Positions 51,741 through 60,566 are shown, counted from the stretch's first letter. The stretch is 64,000 nt of DNA from an uncultured Gammaproteobacteria bacterium (GCA_958295485.1 OY282354.1:1736001-1800000); one strand, 5' to 3'. Program-made: numbers and translations. The notes: generated from the sequence alone by a model not told the origin.

Positions 51741-54700
51741 ATGTTCAAATTTGCCATTGAAAAGCCTTTGATAGTCGTCGTCGCTGTATTGATCGTTTGT
51801 TTGTTCGGTATCCTGGCCGTTTTTCGCGTGCCCATTCAAATGATCCCCGATTTGGAGGTTAGGGCCATCACCGTTACGACAAGCTGGCCCGGGGCGACGC
51901 CGCAGGACGTGGAAAAAGAAATCATCATTGAACAGGAGGAGTACCTGCGCCGGATACCCGGCCTGGAACGGATGATTTCCAATGCTGGCACCGGTCGCTC
52001 GGACATTCAATTGGAGTTTCCCCACGGCGCCGACATCAACGAGGTCTTGATCCGCGTCAACAACGCACTCTCTCAAGTGCCCGGTTACCCGGAAAACGTG
52101 GATGAACCTCGTATTATTACGAGTTCTTTTTCCAATAACCCGTTTTTGTTTTTCCTTACCCGGCCCCTGCCGGGCAATCCACAAGGCGTCAACATGCCGG
52201 AAATGCGCGACTTCCTGGAAGATCGCGTGCGCGTGCATATAGAGCGCGTGCCCGGCGTATCGGAGGTGTCCATGTGGGGCGGGGCGGAACGGCAGATCAA
52301 AATATATGTAGACCCTGTCAAGTTAGCCGAACGGCAAATCACCCTCTCCGAGTTGCGCAACGCCATTCGCGCGCGCAACCGTGACGTCTCCGGGGGCGAC
52401 CTGGACAGCGGTAAACGCCGTTACCTGTTAAGAACCATCGGGCGTTTCGAGACGACGGAAGACATGGAAAACATGGTCATCGCGCATCGTGACGGCGCGT
52501 TCATCCGGCTGAGCGACGTGGGTTACGCTGAATTGTCCACCTTTGAGATCAGGAACTATTCCTATGGTCGCGGCATACCCAATATCAGCATGGGCGTACG
52601 CCGACAGGTCGGCTCCAACGTGGTGGAAGTGAAGGCCAACGTCGTGAAAAAAGTGGCAGAGCTGAATGACGGTCTGCTGAAACAACACGGCCTGCACATG
52701 CTGCTAAATAGCGATGACGTGCAGTACGTCACCGCGTCGGTATTCAACGTGTGGCGAAACCTGAGCATCGGTGGCTTGCTGGTGATGATCGTCCTGTTCC
52801 TGTTTTTAAGAACACCTTCCGCCACCACTATCGGCGCCATCGGCATACCTATCTGTACGATTGCCGCCTTTTTGGGGTTGCTCATCAGTGGGCGCACGAT
52901 CAACGTGATTTCTCTTGCCGGCGTCGCTTTTGCCATCGGCATGACCCTGGATAACAGCATCGTCGTGCTGGAAAACATTTACCGGCATATGTCGGAAGGC
53001 AAAACGCGTATGCGCGCGGCCAGTGACGGAGTCAGTGAGGTGTGGCCGGCCCTGCTGGCGTCTACCCTGACAACGGTATTCGTTTTCATCCCGATCATCT
53101 TTGTCAGGGAAGAGGCCGGTCAATTGTACTCTGATATTGCCGTCACCATCTCGGCCTCGATTTTAATGTCTTTGCTTGTCGCCACCACGGTGACGCCGGC
53201 CCTCTGCAGCCGTTTTCTGATCCTGAAAAAAACCGGGCCGCCGGGCCGCTTCAATTTATATGCCGCGGGACAGAAGATCGGCGATTCCATTATCCATTTT
53301 GTTCATTGGCTGATGCAAGGTTTGTTGCGCAGGCTGGTCATGGTGGCCGTGGCGCTGGGCATTACGTTGATTATCTTTGCCTCGATACCGAAGGCGGAAT
53401 ACCTGCCGGAAGGAGAAGAGCAAAAAATCTTTGTCCAGATGTACGCGCCACCCGGTTACAACGTTGAAGAAATGCATGATGTATACAAGGAACTGGATGA
53501 TTTCTTCGTGCCTTATATCGGTGAAGACCCGGAAAAATATGCCAGGGGTGAAGCCAGGGTTCCGGGATTGAATTATGTGGTCGGGTATGCCGGCGCTGCT
53601 CGCAATATGCTCATCCTGGAAGCTAGCTCACCGCCCCAGATCAATGACCTGCTGGAAATCGTCGTGGGGAAGATACGGGAGATCCCGGGCATTTACTCTT
53701 TTGCCGCCCGCGGTTCCATTTTTTCCAGCAACATGGGCGGCTCCCGAAGCATCAACCTGGAACTTTCCGGCACGGACATTGTTTCCCTGTTCGACGCCGG
53801 CCTCAAGACGTTTGTTAAATCCCAGTCCGTATTCGAGAATCCCCAGGTACGTCTCGAACCGTCGAGTTTGTCCATGGGACAACCCTTCATAGAGATTCAT
53901 CCTGATTGGGAACGGGCCAGCGAGTTGGGCATCGACACCGGCAACCTGGGTTACACCATTTGGGCCTTTTCCGACGGCGCCTTCGTGGATGAATTCTTTT
54001 TAGGTGATGACAAGATCGATATGTTTTTGTATTCAACCCACGGTGTTATTCAGCGGCCGGAGGACGTGGACAACATCATGCTGTATTCAGCTCAGGGCGG
54101 CGTCGTTCCCTTGAGCGCCGTAGCTGACGTGAAACAGACCGTCAACACCGAAACCATACGCCGCGTGGACAGTGAAAGGACCATCACCCTTGGCATTATT
54201 CCGCCGCGGGATGTGCCCCTCGAGCAGGGCGTGGAAATCGTCAGGAGCGAAATCATCCGGGACTTGAAGGAATCGGGTGAAATAGGGGACGATATCAGCA
54301 TGAACATCACCGGCGCCAGCGACTTGCTCCAGGCAACCCGAGAGGCGCTGAAAGGGAACTTCCTTATCGCCATCCTCATTTCCTACCTTTTGTTAGTGGC
54401 CATCTTCTCGCACTGGGGCTATCCGTTCCTGATTATGACTACCGTTCCCATCGGCATAGGCGGCGGGCTGTTTGGGCTGTGGCTGTTGAACGCCATAGGT
54501 GGAAATTTATCCCTCCTGGGATTTGCAAATATAAACCAGCCATTCGACATGATCACCATGCTGGGCTTCCTGATCCTGATCGGCACAGTAGTAAATAACC
54601 CGATCCTGATCATCGATCGCACCATCCGCAACATTAAAACAAAAGGCATGAAATCCGTCGATGCCGTGCTGGAAAGCGCCCGCGCCCGCCTCAGGCCGGT

Positions 54701-54956
54701 CATGATCTCCAGCATAACCACCGTATTCGGTCTGTCACCCCTCGTGTTCAACCCAGGGGCAGGCACCGAGCTATACCGCGGCCTGGGGGCAATAGTCCTG
54801 TTCGGCCTGTTGTTCTCAACAATCATCACCCTGACGTTCATGCCCACCTTGCTCTCCCTGACCTTGCAATTCCAGGACTGGCTCACCTCAGGAGATCGCC
54901 AAAAACCCCCTCGCAAAATCCCTTCCCCCCTTGAAGGAATATCGCAAAAGGGGTAG
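51741..54956 (+). CDS. RND efflux transporter (HAE1/AcrB-like permease)
   Basis: A 1071-residue pump with twelve transmembrane helices and two large periplasmic loops. The N-terminus MFKFAIEKPLIVVVAV, then PGATPQDVEKEI and the TM4 motif AFAIGMTLDNSIVVLENIYR are typical. At the TM4 proton relay, AcrB has two adjacent Asp; here the pair is Asp-Asn, as in several non-AcrB RND clades. It partners with the adaptor 106 bases upstream. The substrate is unknown. TolC would have to be encoded elsewhere. Confidence 0.92.
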   Translation: MFKFAIEKPLIVVVAVLIVCLFGILAVFRVPIQMIPDLEVRAITVTTSWPGATPQDVEKEIIIEQEEYLRRIPGLERMISNAGTGRSDIQLEFPHGADINEVLIRVNNALSQVPGYPENVDEPRIITSSFSNNPFLFFLTRPLPGNPQGVNMPEMRDFLEDRVRVHIERVPGVSEVSMWGGAERQIKIYVDPVKLAERQITLSELRNAIRARNRDVSGGDLDSGKRRYLLRTIGRFETTEDMENMVIAHRDGAFIRLSDVGYAELSTFEIRNYSYGRGIPNISMGVRRQVGSNVVEVKANVVKKVAELNDGLLKQHGLHMLLNSDDVQYVTASVFNVWRNLSIGGLLVMIVLFLFLRTPSATTIGAIGIPICTIAAFLGLLISGRTINVISLAGVAFAIGMTLDNSIVVLENIYRHMSEGKTRMRAASDGVSEVWPALLASTLTTVFVFIPIIFVREEAGQLYSDIAVTISASILMSLLVATTVTPALCSRFLILKKTGPPGRFNLYAAGQKIGDSIIHFVHWLMQGLLRRLVMVAVALGITLIIFASIPKAEYLPEGEEQKIFVQMYAPPGYNVEEMHDVYKELDDFFVPYIGEDPEKYARGEARVPGLNYVVGYAGAARNMLILEASSPPQINDLLEIVVGKIREIPGIYSFAARGSIFSSNMGGSRSINLELSGTDIVSLFDAGLKTFVKSQSVFENPQVRLEPSSLSMGQPFIEIHPDWERASELGIDTGNLGYTIWAFSDGAFVDEFFLGDDKIDMFLYSTHGVIQRPEDVDNIMLYSAQGGVVPLSAVADVKQTVNTETIRRVDSERTITLGIIPPRDVPLEQGVEIVRSEIIRDLKESGEIGDDISMNITGASDLLQATREALKGNFLIAILISYLLLVAIFSHWGYPFLIMTTVPIGIGGGLFGLWLLNAIGGNLSLLGFANINQPFDMITMLGFLILIGTVVNNPILIIDRTIRNIKTKGMKSVDAVLESARARLRPVMISSITTVFGLSPLVFNPGAGTELYRGLGAIVLFGLLFSTIITLTFMPTLLSLTLQFQDWLTSGDRQKPPRKIPSPLEGISQKG

Positions 54957-55033
54957 GGGGACCTGCAATTCCGTCATTCTGGCTGAACTTGAAAATTTTT
55001 TGATAAAACCCAGATGAATAAAGAGATTTGACT

Positions 55034-55789
55034 ATGAGCATTCTATTCAACGGCACCGAAGATATGGAGGACATAAAAGAAATATACGAAAGGATGGAAG
55101 CCAATTGCCCTGATCCTTGGTCTAATTCCCAACCGCTTTGGAACCTTCGACACGAACGCGGCATTGTTCCCCATAGTCGGAATTCTGAAACAATGCTTGA
55201 GAAAGCTGTAGCTATGTTGGCGAAAAATGGGCACATGCCCGGATGGTACAACCAATGTCCGGTCGCCTCGGGGATTAACGACTCCCGCAAAGATAGGAGA
55301 CGTGCCGTCGATCTTGTTCACTTATCCGAATCAGCTGACCGTGCGCGGCTGGTCGAGTTAAAAGTAAAATGGAGGAGGAGCAACAACCCACCTTCCGCAC
55401 TCAGGCAGATTCTCCGGTACGGCGCCGCATACATCTTTTGCCGTGTCCATAGAGAGAAATTGCCTCTCCAAAGACGGCTTTTGATGGATGTTCGTCATGT
55501 CTCGCTCGAAGTCGTCGCGCCGCGCGACTTCTATAATCGTTACGATGGGAAGAGGCACCTTGAGTGGATGCGTAAATCCCTTGATGAATTTGCCGGTTCC
55601 AAAACTGTGCAGGATATTGGAATATCATCGATTTCCCTGGATGCGCTTGCTTTTCCGGCGGAGTTTCAGATACCGTTCAAGAATGGGGGGGAGGTCAAGC
55701 AGAAATGCGACACCGATAAGTTGACGGATGAGGGCCAACAAGTTTGCGATGCGTTCAACAATTTGACGCCGGCTTGGCCCGCATCGTAA
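55034..55789 (+). CDS. PD-(D/E)XK-like nuclease candidate A
   Basis: A 251-residue protein that I do not recognise as a named family. It shows a PD-(D/E)XK pattern: Asp93 in RRRAVDLVHL, Glu108-Leu-Lys110 in ARLVELKVKW, and a helix with Q-x3-Y (LRQILRYGAAY, Gln125 and Tyr129), the RecB-type fourth motif. Glu56 could supply motif I. The N-terminal 50 residues are rich in Trp, Pro and charged residues. ATG 55034 is used; a TTG lies two codons upstream. It is followed 13 bases later by a second gene with a similar motif, and together they form an accessory insert before hemW. A defence or restriction-like role is inferred. Confidence 0.6.
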   Translation: MSILFNGTEDMEDIKEIYERMEANCPDPWSNSQPLWNLRHERGIVPHSRNSETMLEKAVAMLAKNGHMPGWYNQCPVASGINDSRKDRRRAVDLVHLSESADRARLVELKVKWRRSNNPPSALRQILRYGAAYIFCRVHREKLPLQRRLLMDVRHVSLEVVAPRDFYNRYDGKRHLEWMRKSLDEFAGSKTVQDIGISSISLDALAFPAEFQIPFKNGGEVKQKCDTDKLTDEGQQVCDAFNNLTPAWPAS

Positions 55790-55802
55790 GGAAACAATAA
55801 AC

Positions 55803-56573
55803 ATGAGCGACAGGTTCCTGCATGGCGTTCCGGGCCGGAAGATAGAAAAGATATTCAACGCCGCGCCGGGCAACGAGATCGAAAGCGGGAAATTCGACAA
55901 TCCGGAATCCTCTGCCGCCTTGGCCGCCAACGCCTTTGGGTTTTTCCTCGAGCGACCGCAGGATTTACCACCCTTGCCGGATTGCAGCCAAGTGGCATGG
56001 CGGCGCGCCCATTCGCTGGTTCTCGAAGCGACGGTTCGCTTTCCCTGGTCCGGTGGACGCCATCCCGTTCTGGATTGTCTTGCGGCAACGCCGTCGGCGC
56101 TCATCGGCATCGAGTCCAAGCGGTTCGAGCCGTTCCGGAAAAAATCCCCCGCTTCCTTTTCCCGCGCCTATTGGCGGCCGGTCTGGGGCAACCATATGAA
56201 AGGCTACGAAGGTGTCCGGGACAAGCTCAGCGAAGACGGACGGATGTATGCCTTTCTTGATGCGGCGCAACTCGTCAAACACGCCTTCGCCCTGCGGACA
56301 GCGGTTCAAAAGGACGAGCATCGTGGCCTCACCCCGATCCTCTTTTATGTTTATGCAGAACCGGACTCCTGGCCGAATAATGGAAAGCCGGTCGATGAAG
56401 GGGCAAAGACCCGACACAGGGAAGAAGTCGGGCGCTTCGCAAAAGAGGTAGATAAAAACGAAGTGGTTTTTGTTTCCTGTTCGTATCGGAGGCTGTTGGA
56501 GGATTGGGCGCGCCACAAGGACGACAGGATTCGCGCCCATGCGGATGCCGTGTCCAAGCGTTTTTCACCTTGA
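55803..56573 (+). CDS. PD-(D/E)XK-like putative restriction endonuclease B
   Basis: A 256-residue protein with LVLEATVRFPW (Glu75), HPVLDCLAATPSALIGIESK (Asp91 and Glu104-x-Lys106) and WGNHMKGYEGVRD, followed by a Leu-rich segment DAAQLVKHAFALRT and FYVYAEP. The spacing D-x12-E-x-K is the restriction endonuclease-like catalytic core. It reminds me of the PGN_0703-type putative restriction endonucleases, but I cannot confirm this. No methyltransferase or helicase is nearby. It is co-oriented with gene A and followed by the 40-bp direct repeats. Confidence 0.6.
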   Translation: MSDRFLHGVPGRKIEKIFNAAPGNEIESGKFDNPESSAALAANAFGFFLERPQDLPPLPDCSQVAWRRAHSLVLEATVRFPWSGGRHPVLDCLAATPSALIGIESKRFEPFRKKSPASFSRAYWRPVWGNHMKGYEGVRDKLSEDGRMYAFLDAAQLVKHAFALRTAVQKDEHRGLTPILFYVYAEPDSWPNNGKPVDEGAKTRHREEVGRFAKEVDKNEVVFVSCSYRRLLEDWARHKDDRIRAHADAVSKRFSP

Positions 56574-56586
56574 TTGCTATTGTAAT

Positions 56587-56705
56587 CCCGGTGAAAAATA
56601 CGGATTAAGCCGAAACGAGTTGGCAAGTCGATTACATCAATGTTCTTGACCTCGCTACCCGGTGAAAAATACGGATTAAGCCGAAACGAGTTGGCAACCC
56701 GGTGA
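56587..56705 (+). repeat. Two 40-bp direct repeats plus partial third copy at the hemW start
   Basis: Identical 40-base units (56587-56626 and 56658-56697, starting cccggtgaaaaatacggatt) are separated by 31 unrelated bases. Immediately after the second unit, cccggtga (56698-56705) begins again and includes the hemW GTG start codon. The units resemble an insertion scar or regulatory duplication rather than a CRISPR array. Confidence 0.8.
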
Positions 56706-57916
56706 TCAACCCGCCCTTATCGCTGTATGTCCACCTGCCCTGGTGTGTCAGGAAGTGTCCCTACTGTGATTTTAATTCCCATGAGATAAAAGCCGGATCA
56801 TTCCCTGAAAAGGAATACGTCGGCGCGGTTATTCGGGACCTGGAATTCTCCGCAGCGCGATTTCAGGGCCGGGAAATTATCTCGATCTTTTTTGGCGGTG
56901 GCACGCCAAGCGTCATGTCCGTGGACTCGATGGGTTCAATTTTAGAGGCCGTTGATGCGAACTTGGCGCTGTCTTCCCATGCCGAGATTACCTTGGAGGC
57001 AAACCCCGGGACAGCCGATAGCCGGCGTTTTACCGGCTACAGGCGCTTAGGTGTCAACCGGATTTCCCTTGGCGTGCAAAGCTTCAGCGATGACAAGCTG
57101 GCGGGCCTGGGCAGAATCCATAACGGCGGTGATGCGGCGTCTGCCATTGAAATAGCTGCCGCCGCCGGATTTTCCAACGTCAATATCGACCTCATGTACG
57201 GGCTGCCGGGACAAACCGTGGCAGAGGCCTTGTCTGATCTTGAGCGGGCGGTCACGTTTAAACCGGAGCATATTTCCTGGTATCAACTCACCCTTGAGCC
57301 GAATACCATCTTTTATTCAAAACCGCCGCCCCTGCCCGAGGATGACGTGATATGGCAGATGCAAACCCGGGGGCAGGACTACCTGGTCCGGCGCCAATAC
57401 CAGCAATATGAAGTGTCCGCCTGGCGTCGGAATGATCGCGCTTGTTTACGCAACCTGAACCCACCGACGGGCCGTCCGTCCCCTTATGACAAGAATGATC
57501 ACGCCTGTCTGCATAACCTGAATTACTGGCAATTCGGCGATTACATCGGCATTGGCGCCGGCGCCCATGGAAAAATTACCGATCAAACAGCGACGAAGAT
57601 AGTAAGACAGTCGCGCCTGCGCATTCCCGCAAGCTATATCGATAAAGCCGGTTCCGCTTCAGCCATCGCCGGGGACAAACAACTGACGGAGACAGACCTT
57701 ATCCTGGAATTCATGTTGAATGCCTTGCGCTTGAAGGACGGCGTTCCCTGGCATTATTTCGAGGAAAGAACCGGCTTATCGCCGGATAGCATCCATAAAC
57801 AGGTCGAAGCCGCCAAAAACAACGGCCTGCTGGCAGACGATCAGGAGATGATTAAAGCCACAAAAAAAGGGGCGCGCTACCTGAATGACCTCTTACAGTA
57901 TTTCATGCTCCAGTAA
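56702..57916 (+). CDS. hemW: HemW-like radical SAM protein (heme chaperone)
   Basis: A 404-residue HemW. The radical SAM cluster is CVRKCPYC (C-X3-C-X2-C) near residue 15. FFGGGTPS, NRISLGVQSF and DLMYGLPGQT follow, then NYWQFGDYIGIGAGAHGKI. The start is GTG 56702. About residues 243-274 contain an unusual direct duplication: NDRACLRNLN and NDHACLHNLN, 63 bases apart, so the protein is about 21 residues longer here than usual HemW. The family handles heme or acts as an oxygen-independent coproporphyrinogen oxidase relative; the Cys after the SAM triad is absent, which favours HemW over HemN. Confidence 0.92.
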   Translation: MINPPLSLYVHLPWCVRKCPYCDFNSHEIKAGSFPEKEYVGAVIRDLEFSAARFQGREIISIFFGGGTPSVMSVDSMGSILEAVDANLALSSHAEITLEANPGTADSRRFTGYRRLGVNRISLGVQSFSDDKLAGLGRIHNGGDAASAIEIAAAAGFSNVNIDLMYGLPGQTVAEALSDLERAVTFKPEHISWYQLTLEPNTIFYSKPPPLPEDDVIWQMQTRGQDYLVRRQYQQYEVSAWRRNDRACLRNLNPPTGRPSPYDKNDHACLHNLNYWQFGDYIGIGAGAHGKITDQTATKIVRQSRLRIPASYIDKAGSASAIAGDKQLTETDLILEFMLNALRLKDGVPWHYFEERTGLSPDSIHKQVEAAKNNGLLADDQEMIKATKKGARYLNDLLQYFMLQ

Positions 57917-58054
57917 GCTCGAATGCCGGGCTGACCAGCGTCTGGGCTAACCCACATTCTCACAAGCCGCTTTTTCGCCCATCGACTTCATCTATCTCAA
58001 GGGGCGCAGCGTCCGGGGGGATATGGAGAACCAGTACACAGGTTCAGGATTGTG

Positions 58055-58090
58055 TTGACTTTATCATACAGACTGGTTATAAACCTAGTC
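58055..58090 (+). promoter_or_regulatory. Promoter and operator of the phd-vapC pair
   Basis: TTGACT (58055-58060) and TATAAA (58078-58083), with 17 bases between, form a good sigma70 promoter. An imperfect palindrome GACTGGTTATAAACCTAGTC (58071-58090) covers the -10 box, the expected place for antitoxin autorepression. Confidence 0.65.
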
Positions 58091-58119
58091 AGAGTAGCTC
58101 ATAAATGCCTGGAGGGCAT

Positions 58120-58377
58120 ATGAACAGAGTATGGCAGGTACAAGACGCGAAGGCGCGGTTCAGCGAACTCCTTGAGACAAGCCTGGCCGAAGGGCCGCAG
58201 ATAGTGACCAAACGGGGCGTGGAAGCGGCAGTGCTGGTCCCGATCAAACAGTGGCGACGATTGGAGCAAATGGCCAAGCCTACCTTGAAACAACTGCTCC
58301 TCGCGCCCGAACCTCGGGCCGACATCCTGACGCCGCCGCGCAGCCGCCGTCATCGCCCGGTAACGAGTTTTGAGTGA
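58120..58377 (+). CDS. Phd/YefM-type antitoxin
   Basis: An 85-residue antitoxin: MNRVWQVQDAKARFSELLET, then GPQIVTKRGVEAAVLVPIKQ, the Phd/YefM DNA-binding fold, followed by a disordered basic tail. ATG 58120 with ggaggg upstream is used rather than ATG 58105. It overlaps the toxin gene by eight bases. Confidence 0.92.
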   Translation: MNRVWQVQDAKARFSELLETSLAEGPQIVTKRGVEAAVLVPIKQWRRLEQMAKPTLKQLLLAPEPRADILTPPRSRRHRPVTSFE

Positions 58378-58798
58378 ACAGGTGTATCTTCTTGACACTA
58401 ATATCATCTCGGAGACGCGTCGGCCCAGGCCCAACAACAATATGCTGAGTTGGCTCACCCGCGTACCTGACGAAGCGCTTTATGTCTCTGCAGTCACGAT
58501 TGGAGAACTCCAGGCGGGCATCGAGCTTACCCGGGAACAGGATTCCACCAAGGCGGCAGAATTAGAAGCTTGGCTCGAACAGATACTCGCTGCCTACAGC
58601 GTATTGCCGGTGGATGCGGCCGCCTTCAGGACGTGGGCGCGGCTCAAGCATCGGCAGTCGGACACCCTGATAGAAGATGCCTTGATTGCGGCTACAGCCG
58701 TGGTGCACAGGCTAACCGTCGTGACCCGCAACACCGGTGATTTTGTCCAACTCGGCGTGAACGCGCTGAACCCTTTCGAGAATCGGGAAGGAAGATAA
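58370..58798 (+). CDS. vapC: PIN-domain toxin (VapC/FitB-like)
   Basis: A 142-residue PIN ribonuclease with the acidic quartet visible: Asp in VYLLDTNIISE, Glu in VSAVTIGELQAG, Asp in LIEDALIAATA and Asp in TRNTGDF. It probably cleaves tRNA or rRNA when freed from the Phd-type antitoxin. The start is taken as TTG 58370, which overlaps the antitoxin stop; GTG 58382 is an alternative. The pair sits between hemW and a nitroreductase gene. Confidence 0.92.
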   Translation: MSEQVYLLDTNIISETRRPRPNNNMLSWLTRVPDEALYVSAVTIGELQAGIELTREQDSTKAAELEAWLEQILAAYSVLPVDAAAFRTWARLKHRQSDTLIEDALIAATAVVHRLTVVTRNTGDFVQLGVNALNPFENREGR

Positions 58799-58885
58799 TA
58801 AGCTGAACCATAGTAGACGCCGGGACCAAACGCCGCATCGACGCGGCTGTGACATTCAGGGGCAGTCAACGACAACAAACTTGGC

Positions 58886-59434
58886 ATGGATATAAAAGAC
58901 CTCATCAAAAGCCGGCGCACCATCCACCAGTTCAAACCGGAACCTGAACCCGATGATGCTGTGATTCATTCAGCCATAGAACATGCCGTCTGGGCGCCGA
59001 ATCATTACATGACACAACCATGGCGGTTCTATTTGCTGGGAGATAAAAGTAAAAATCAGATCTGTTTGTTGAATGCGGAACTTGTCAACGAGAAACAAGG
59101 TGAAAGAGCGGCGGAGATAAAGTTTAACCGCTGGCAAGCGATTCCCGGTTGGTTAGTCTTGACCTGCCGGACCTCAGACGATGAAATCACCATGGGAGAA
59201 GACTATGCCTCCTGTTGTTGCGTGGCGCAAAACCTGATGCTGGTTTTGTGGAATGCCGGCATCGGCATGAAATGGACCACCGGCGCGGTTATCAGAACCC
59301 CGGCCTTTTATGACATCATCAAAGTAAACAGCGAAACAGAAGAAGTAGTGGGCCTGTTCTGGTATGGCTTCCCCGCAGAAATTCCCGCAGCAGACCGTAA
59401 ACCGCTGGACCAAGTACTCACACATCTCCCTTAA
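58886..59434 (+). CDS. Nitroreductase family protein
   Basis: A 182-residue flavoprotein: IKSRRTIHQFKPEPEP (phosphate-binding Arg pair), HAVWAPNHYMTQPWRFYLLG and a C-terminal VGLFWYGFP. It resembles the YdjA/small nitroreductase type that binds FMN as a dimer. The substrate is unknown. The segment SCCCVAQNLML near residue 112 holds three consecutive Cys. Two F420-related genes lie 1.4 kb downstream, but there is no evidence that this enzyme uses F420. Confidence 0.85.
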   Translation: MDIKDLIKSRRTIHQFKPEPEPDDAVIHSAIEHAVWAPNHYMTQPWRFYLLGDKSKNQICLLNAELVNEKQGERAAEIKFNRWQAIPGWLVLTCRTSDDEITMGEDYASCCCVAQNLMLVLWNAGIGMKWTTGAVIRTPAFYDIIKVNSETEEVVGLFWYGFPAEIPAADRKPLDQVLTHLP

Positions 59435-60047
59435 AATCAGGGAACAGGAACCTCCCGTCCCCGTTCTCGCCCCCGCAAATGAGACACGACTGTCTCACTC
59501 AAAATAATTCCAGTAATTCCAGTAATTCCAGGACACCCAAGTAATTCCAAGTAATTCCAGGACACCCATAAATTCCTCAGGGGAATAATTTTAGGAAATA
59601 ATTTTAGGAGAAATAATTTTAGAAAATAATTTTAGGACAAAATAATTTTAGGACACCCATAAATTCCCAGGATAGTTTCAGAAGTAATTTCAGTAATTTC
59701 AGCAGTAATTTCAGGGGTAATTTCAGCAGGGGTAATTTCAGGACACCCATAAATTCCCCGGGAGAAAGTAATTCCAGGACACCCATAAATTCCCAGCTTG
59801 ATTTCTGGATGCCCTGAAATTCTATGGGTGTCCTGGATTTCTACTGGATTTCTATGGGTGTCCTGGATTTCTATGGGTGTCCTGGATTTCTATGGGTGTC
59901 CTGGATTTCTATGGGTGTCCTGGATTTCTATGGGTGTCCTGGATTTCTATGCTGGATTTCTATGGGTGTCCTGAAATTCCTCTGTTCTTGTTGGTTTTGT
60001 TCGGTATAATTTCTGTTATAACCTTATAACCTTAATAGGAGGTCGCC
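59435..60047. other. Gene-free stretch dominated by an inverted repeat array
   Basis: The 613 bases between the nitroreductase and peroxiredoxin genes contain no credible gene. A short palindrome gagacacgactgtctc (59481-59496) precedes the array. The array runs from about 59500 to 59985. An AT-rich promoter-like region (59990-60035) with tataat at 60005-60010 precedes the peroxiredoxin gene. Confidence 0.7.
59500..59985. repeat. Head-to-head tandem repeat array (GGACACCCA / TGGGTGTCC)
   Basis: The left arm (59500-59800) has five GGACACCCA cores (59531, 59560, 59651, 59741, 59777) separated by degenerate runs of aattcca, aattttagga or aatttcag. The right arm (59818-59975) has seven TGGGTGTCC cores, five of them in an exact 19-bp period (59855 to 59931). 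The arms are reverse complements in their core, so the whole locus can fold as one large hairpin around about 59800-59818. An apparent ORF across the right arm is just the translated repeat. Confidence 0.85.
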
Positions 60048-60530
60048 ATGACAGTACAAGTTGGAGATAAAGCCCCGGGAGGACGGTTTCATGTAATGAA
60101 TGCAGATGGGCCCGGTTCGTTGAGCGCTGATGAGTTATTCAGCGGCAAGAAAGTTGTCGTATTTTCCGTTCCCGGCGCATTTACCCCCACTTGTTCGAAG
60201 GAGCACCTGCCCGGTTTTATTGAGCAGGCCGACGCCATCAAAGCTAAGGGCATCGACACCATTGCCTGCATGGCGGTCAATGATGTGTTCGTGATGGATG
60301 CCTGGGGCAGGAGCGCCGACGCCGATGACAAGGTATTGATGCTGGCCGACGGCAATGGTGAGTATGCTGCCGCATTGGGCCTGGAACTGGATGCCTCCGG
60401 GTTTGGCCTGGGGACGCGCGGTCAACGTTTCGCCATGGTAGTGGAAGACGGTGAGATTACCCAACTCCACGTCGAAGCGCCCATGGAATTCAAGGTCAGC
60501 TCAGCCGAAAACATCCTGGAGAACCTGTAG
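60048..60530 (+). CDS. Peroxiredoxin (Prx5 type)
   Basis: A 160-residue Prx5-type peroxiredoxin. The peroxidatic Cys is in VPGAFTPTCSKEHLPGF near residue 48, and CMAVNDVFVMDAWG and LGTRGQRFAMV are family segments. It reduces peroxides with glutathione, glutaredoxin or thioredoxin. There is no fused glutaredoxin domain. A perfect aggagg site lies five bases before the ATG, and the repeat array ends about 60 bases upstream. Confidence 0.94.
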   Translation: MTVQVGDKAPGGRFHVMNADGPGSLSADELFSGKKVVVFSVPGAFTPTCSKEHLPGFIEQADAIKAKGIDTIACMAVNDVFVMDAWGRSADADDKVLMLADGNGEYAAALGLELDASGFGLGTRGQRFAMVVEDGEITQLHVEAPMEFKVSSAENILENL

Positions 60531-60566
60531 GCGCAAGGTTTGAACCGTTAGAGATTATTGGCAAAT

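Noticed and set aside
56587-56705. CRISPR array
   Set aside because: Only two full repeat units of 40 bases with one spacer, a third partial unit directly abutting, and no cas genes in the window.
59824-60009. ORF of 61 codons across the right arm of the repeat array
   Set aside because: Its translation is the 19-bp repeat read through three frames (MGVLDFY, YGCPGFL); no independent coding signal.
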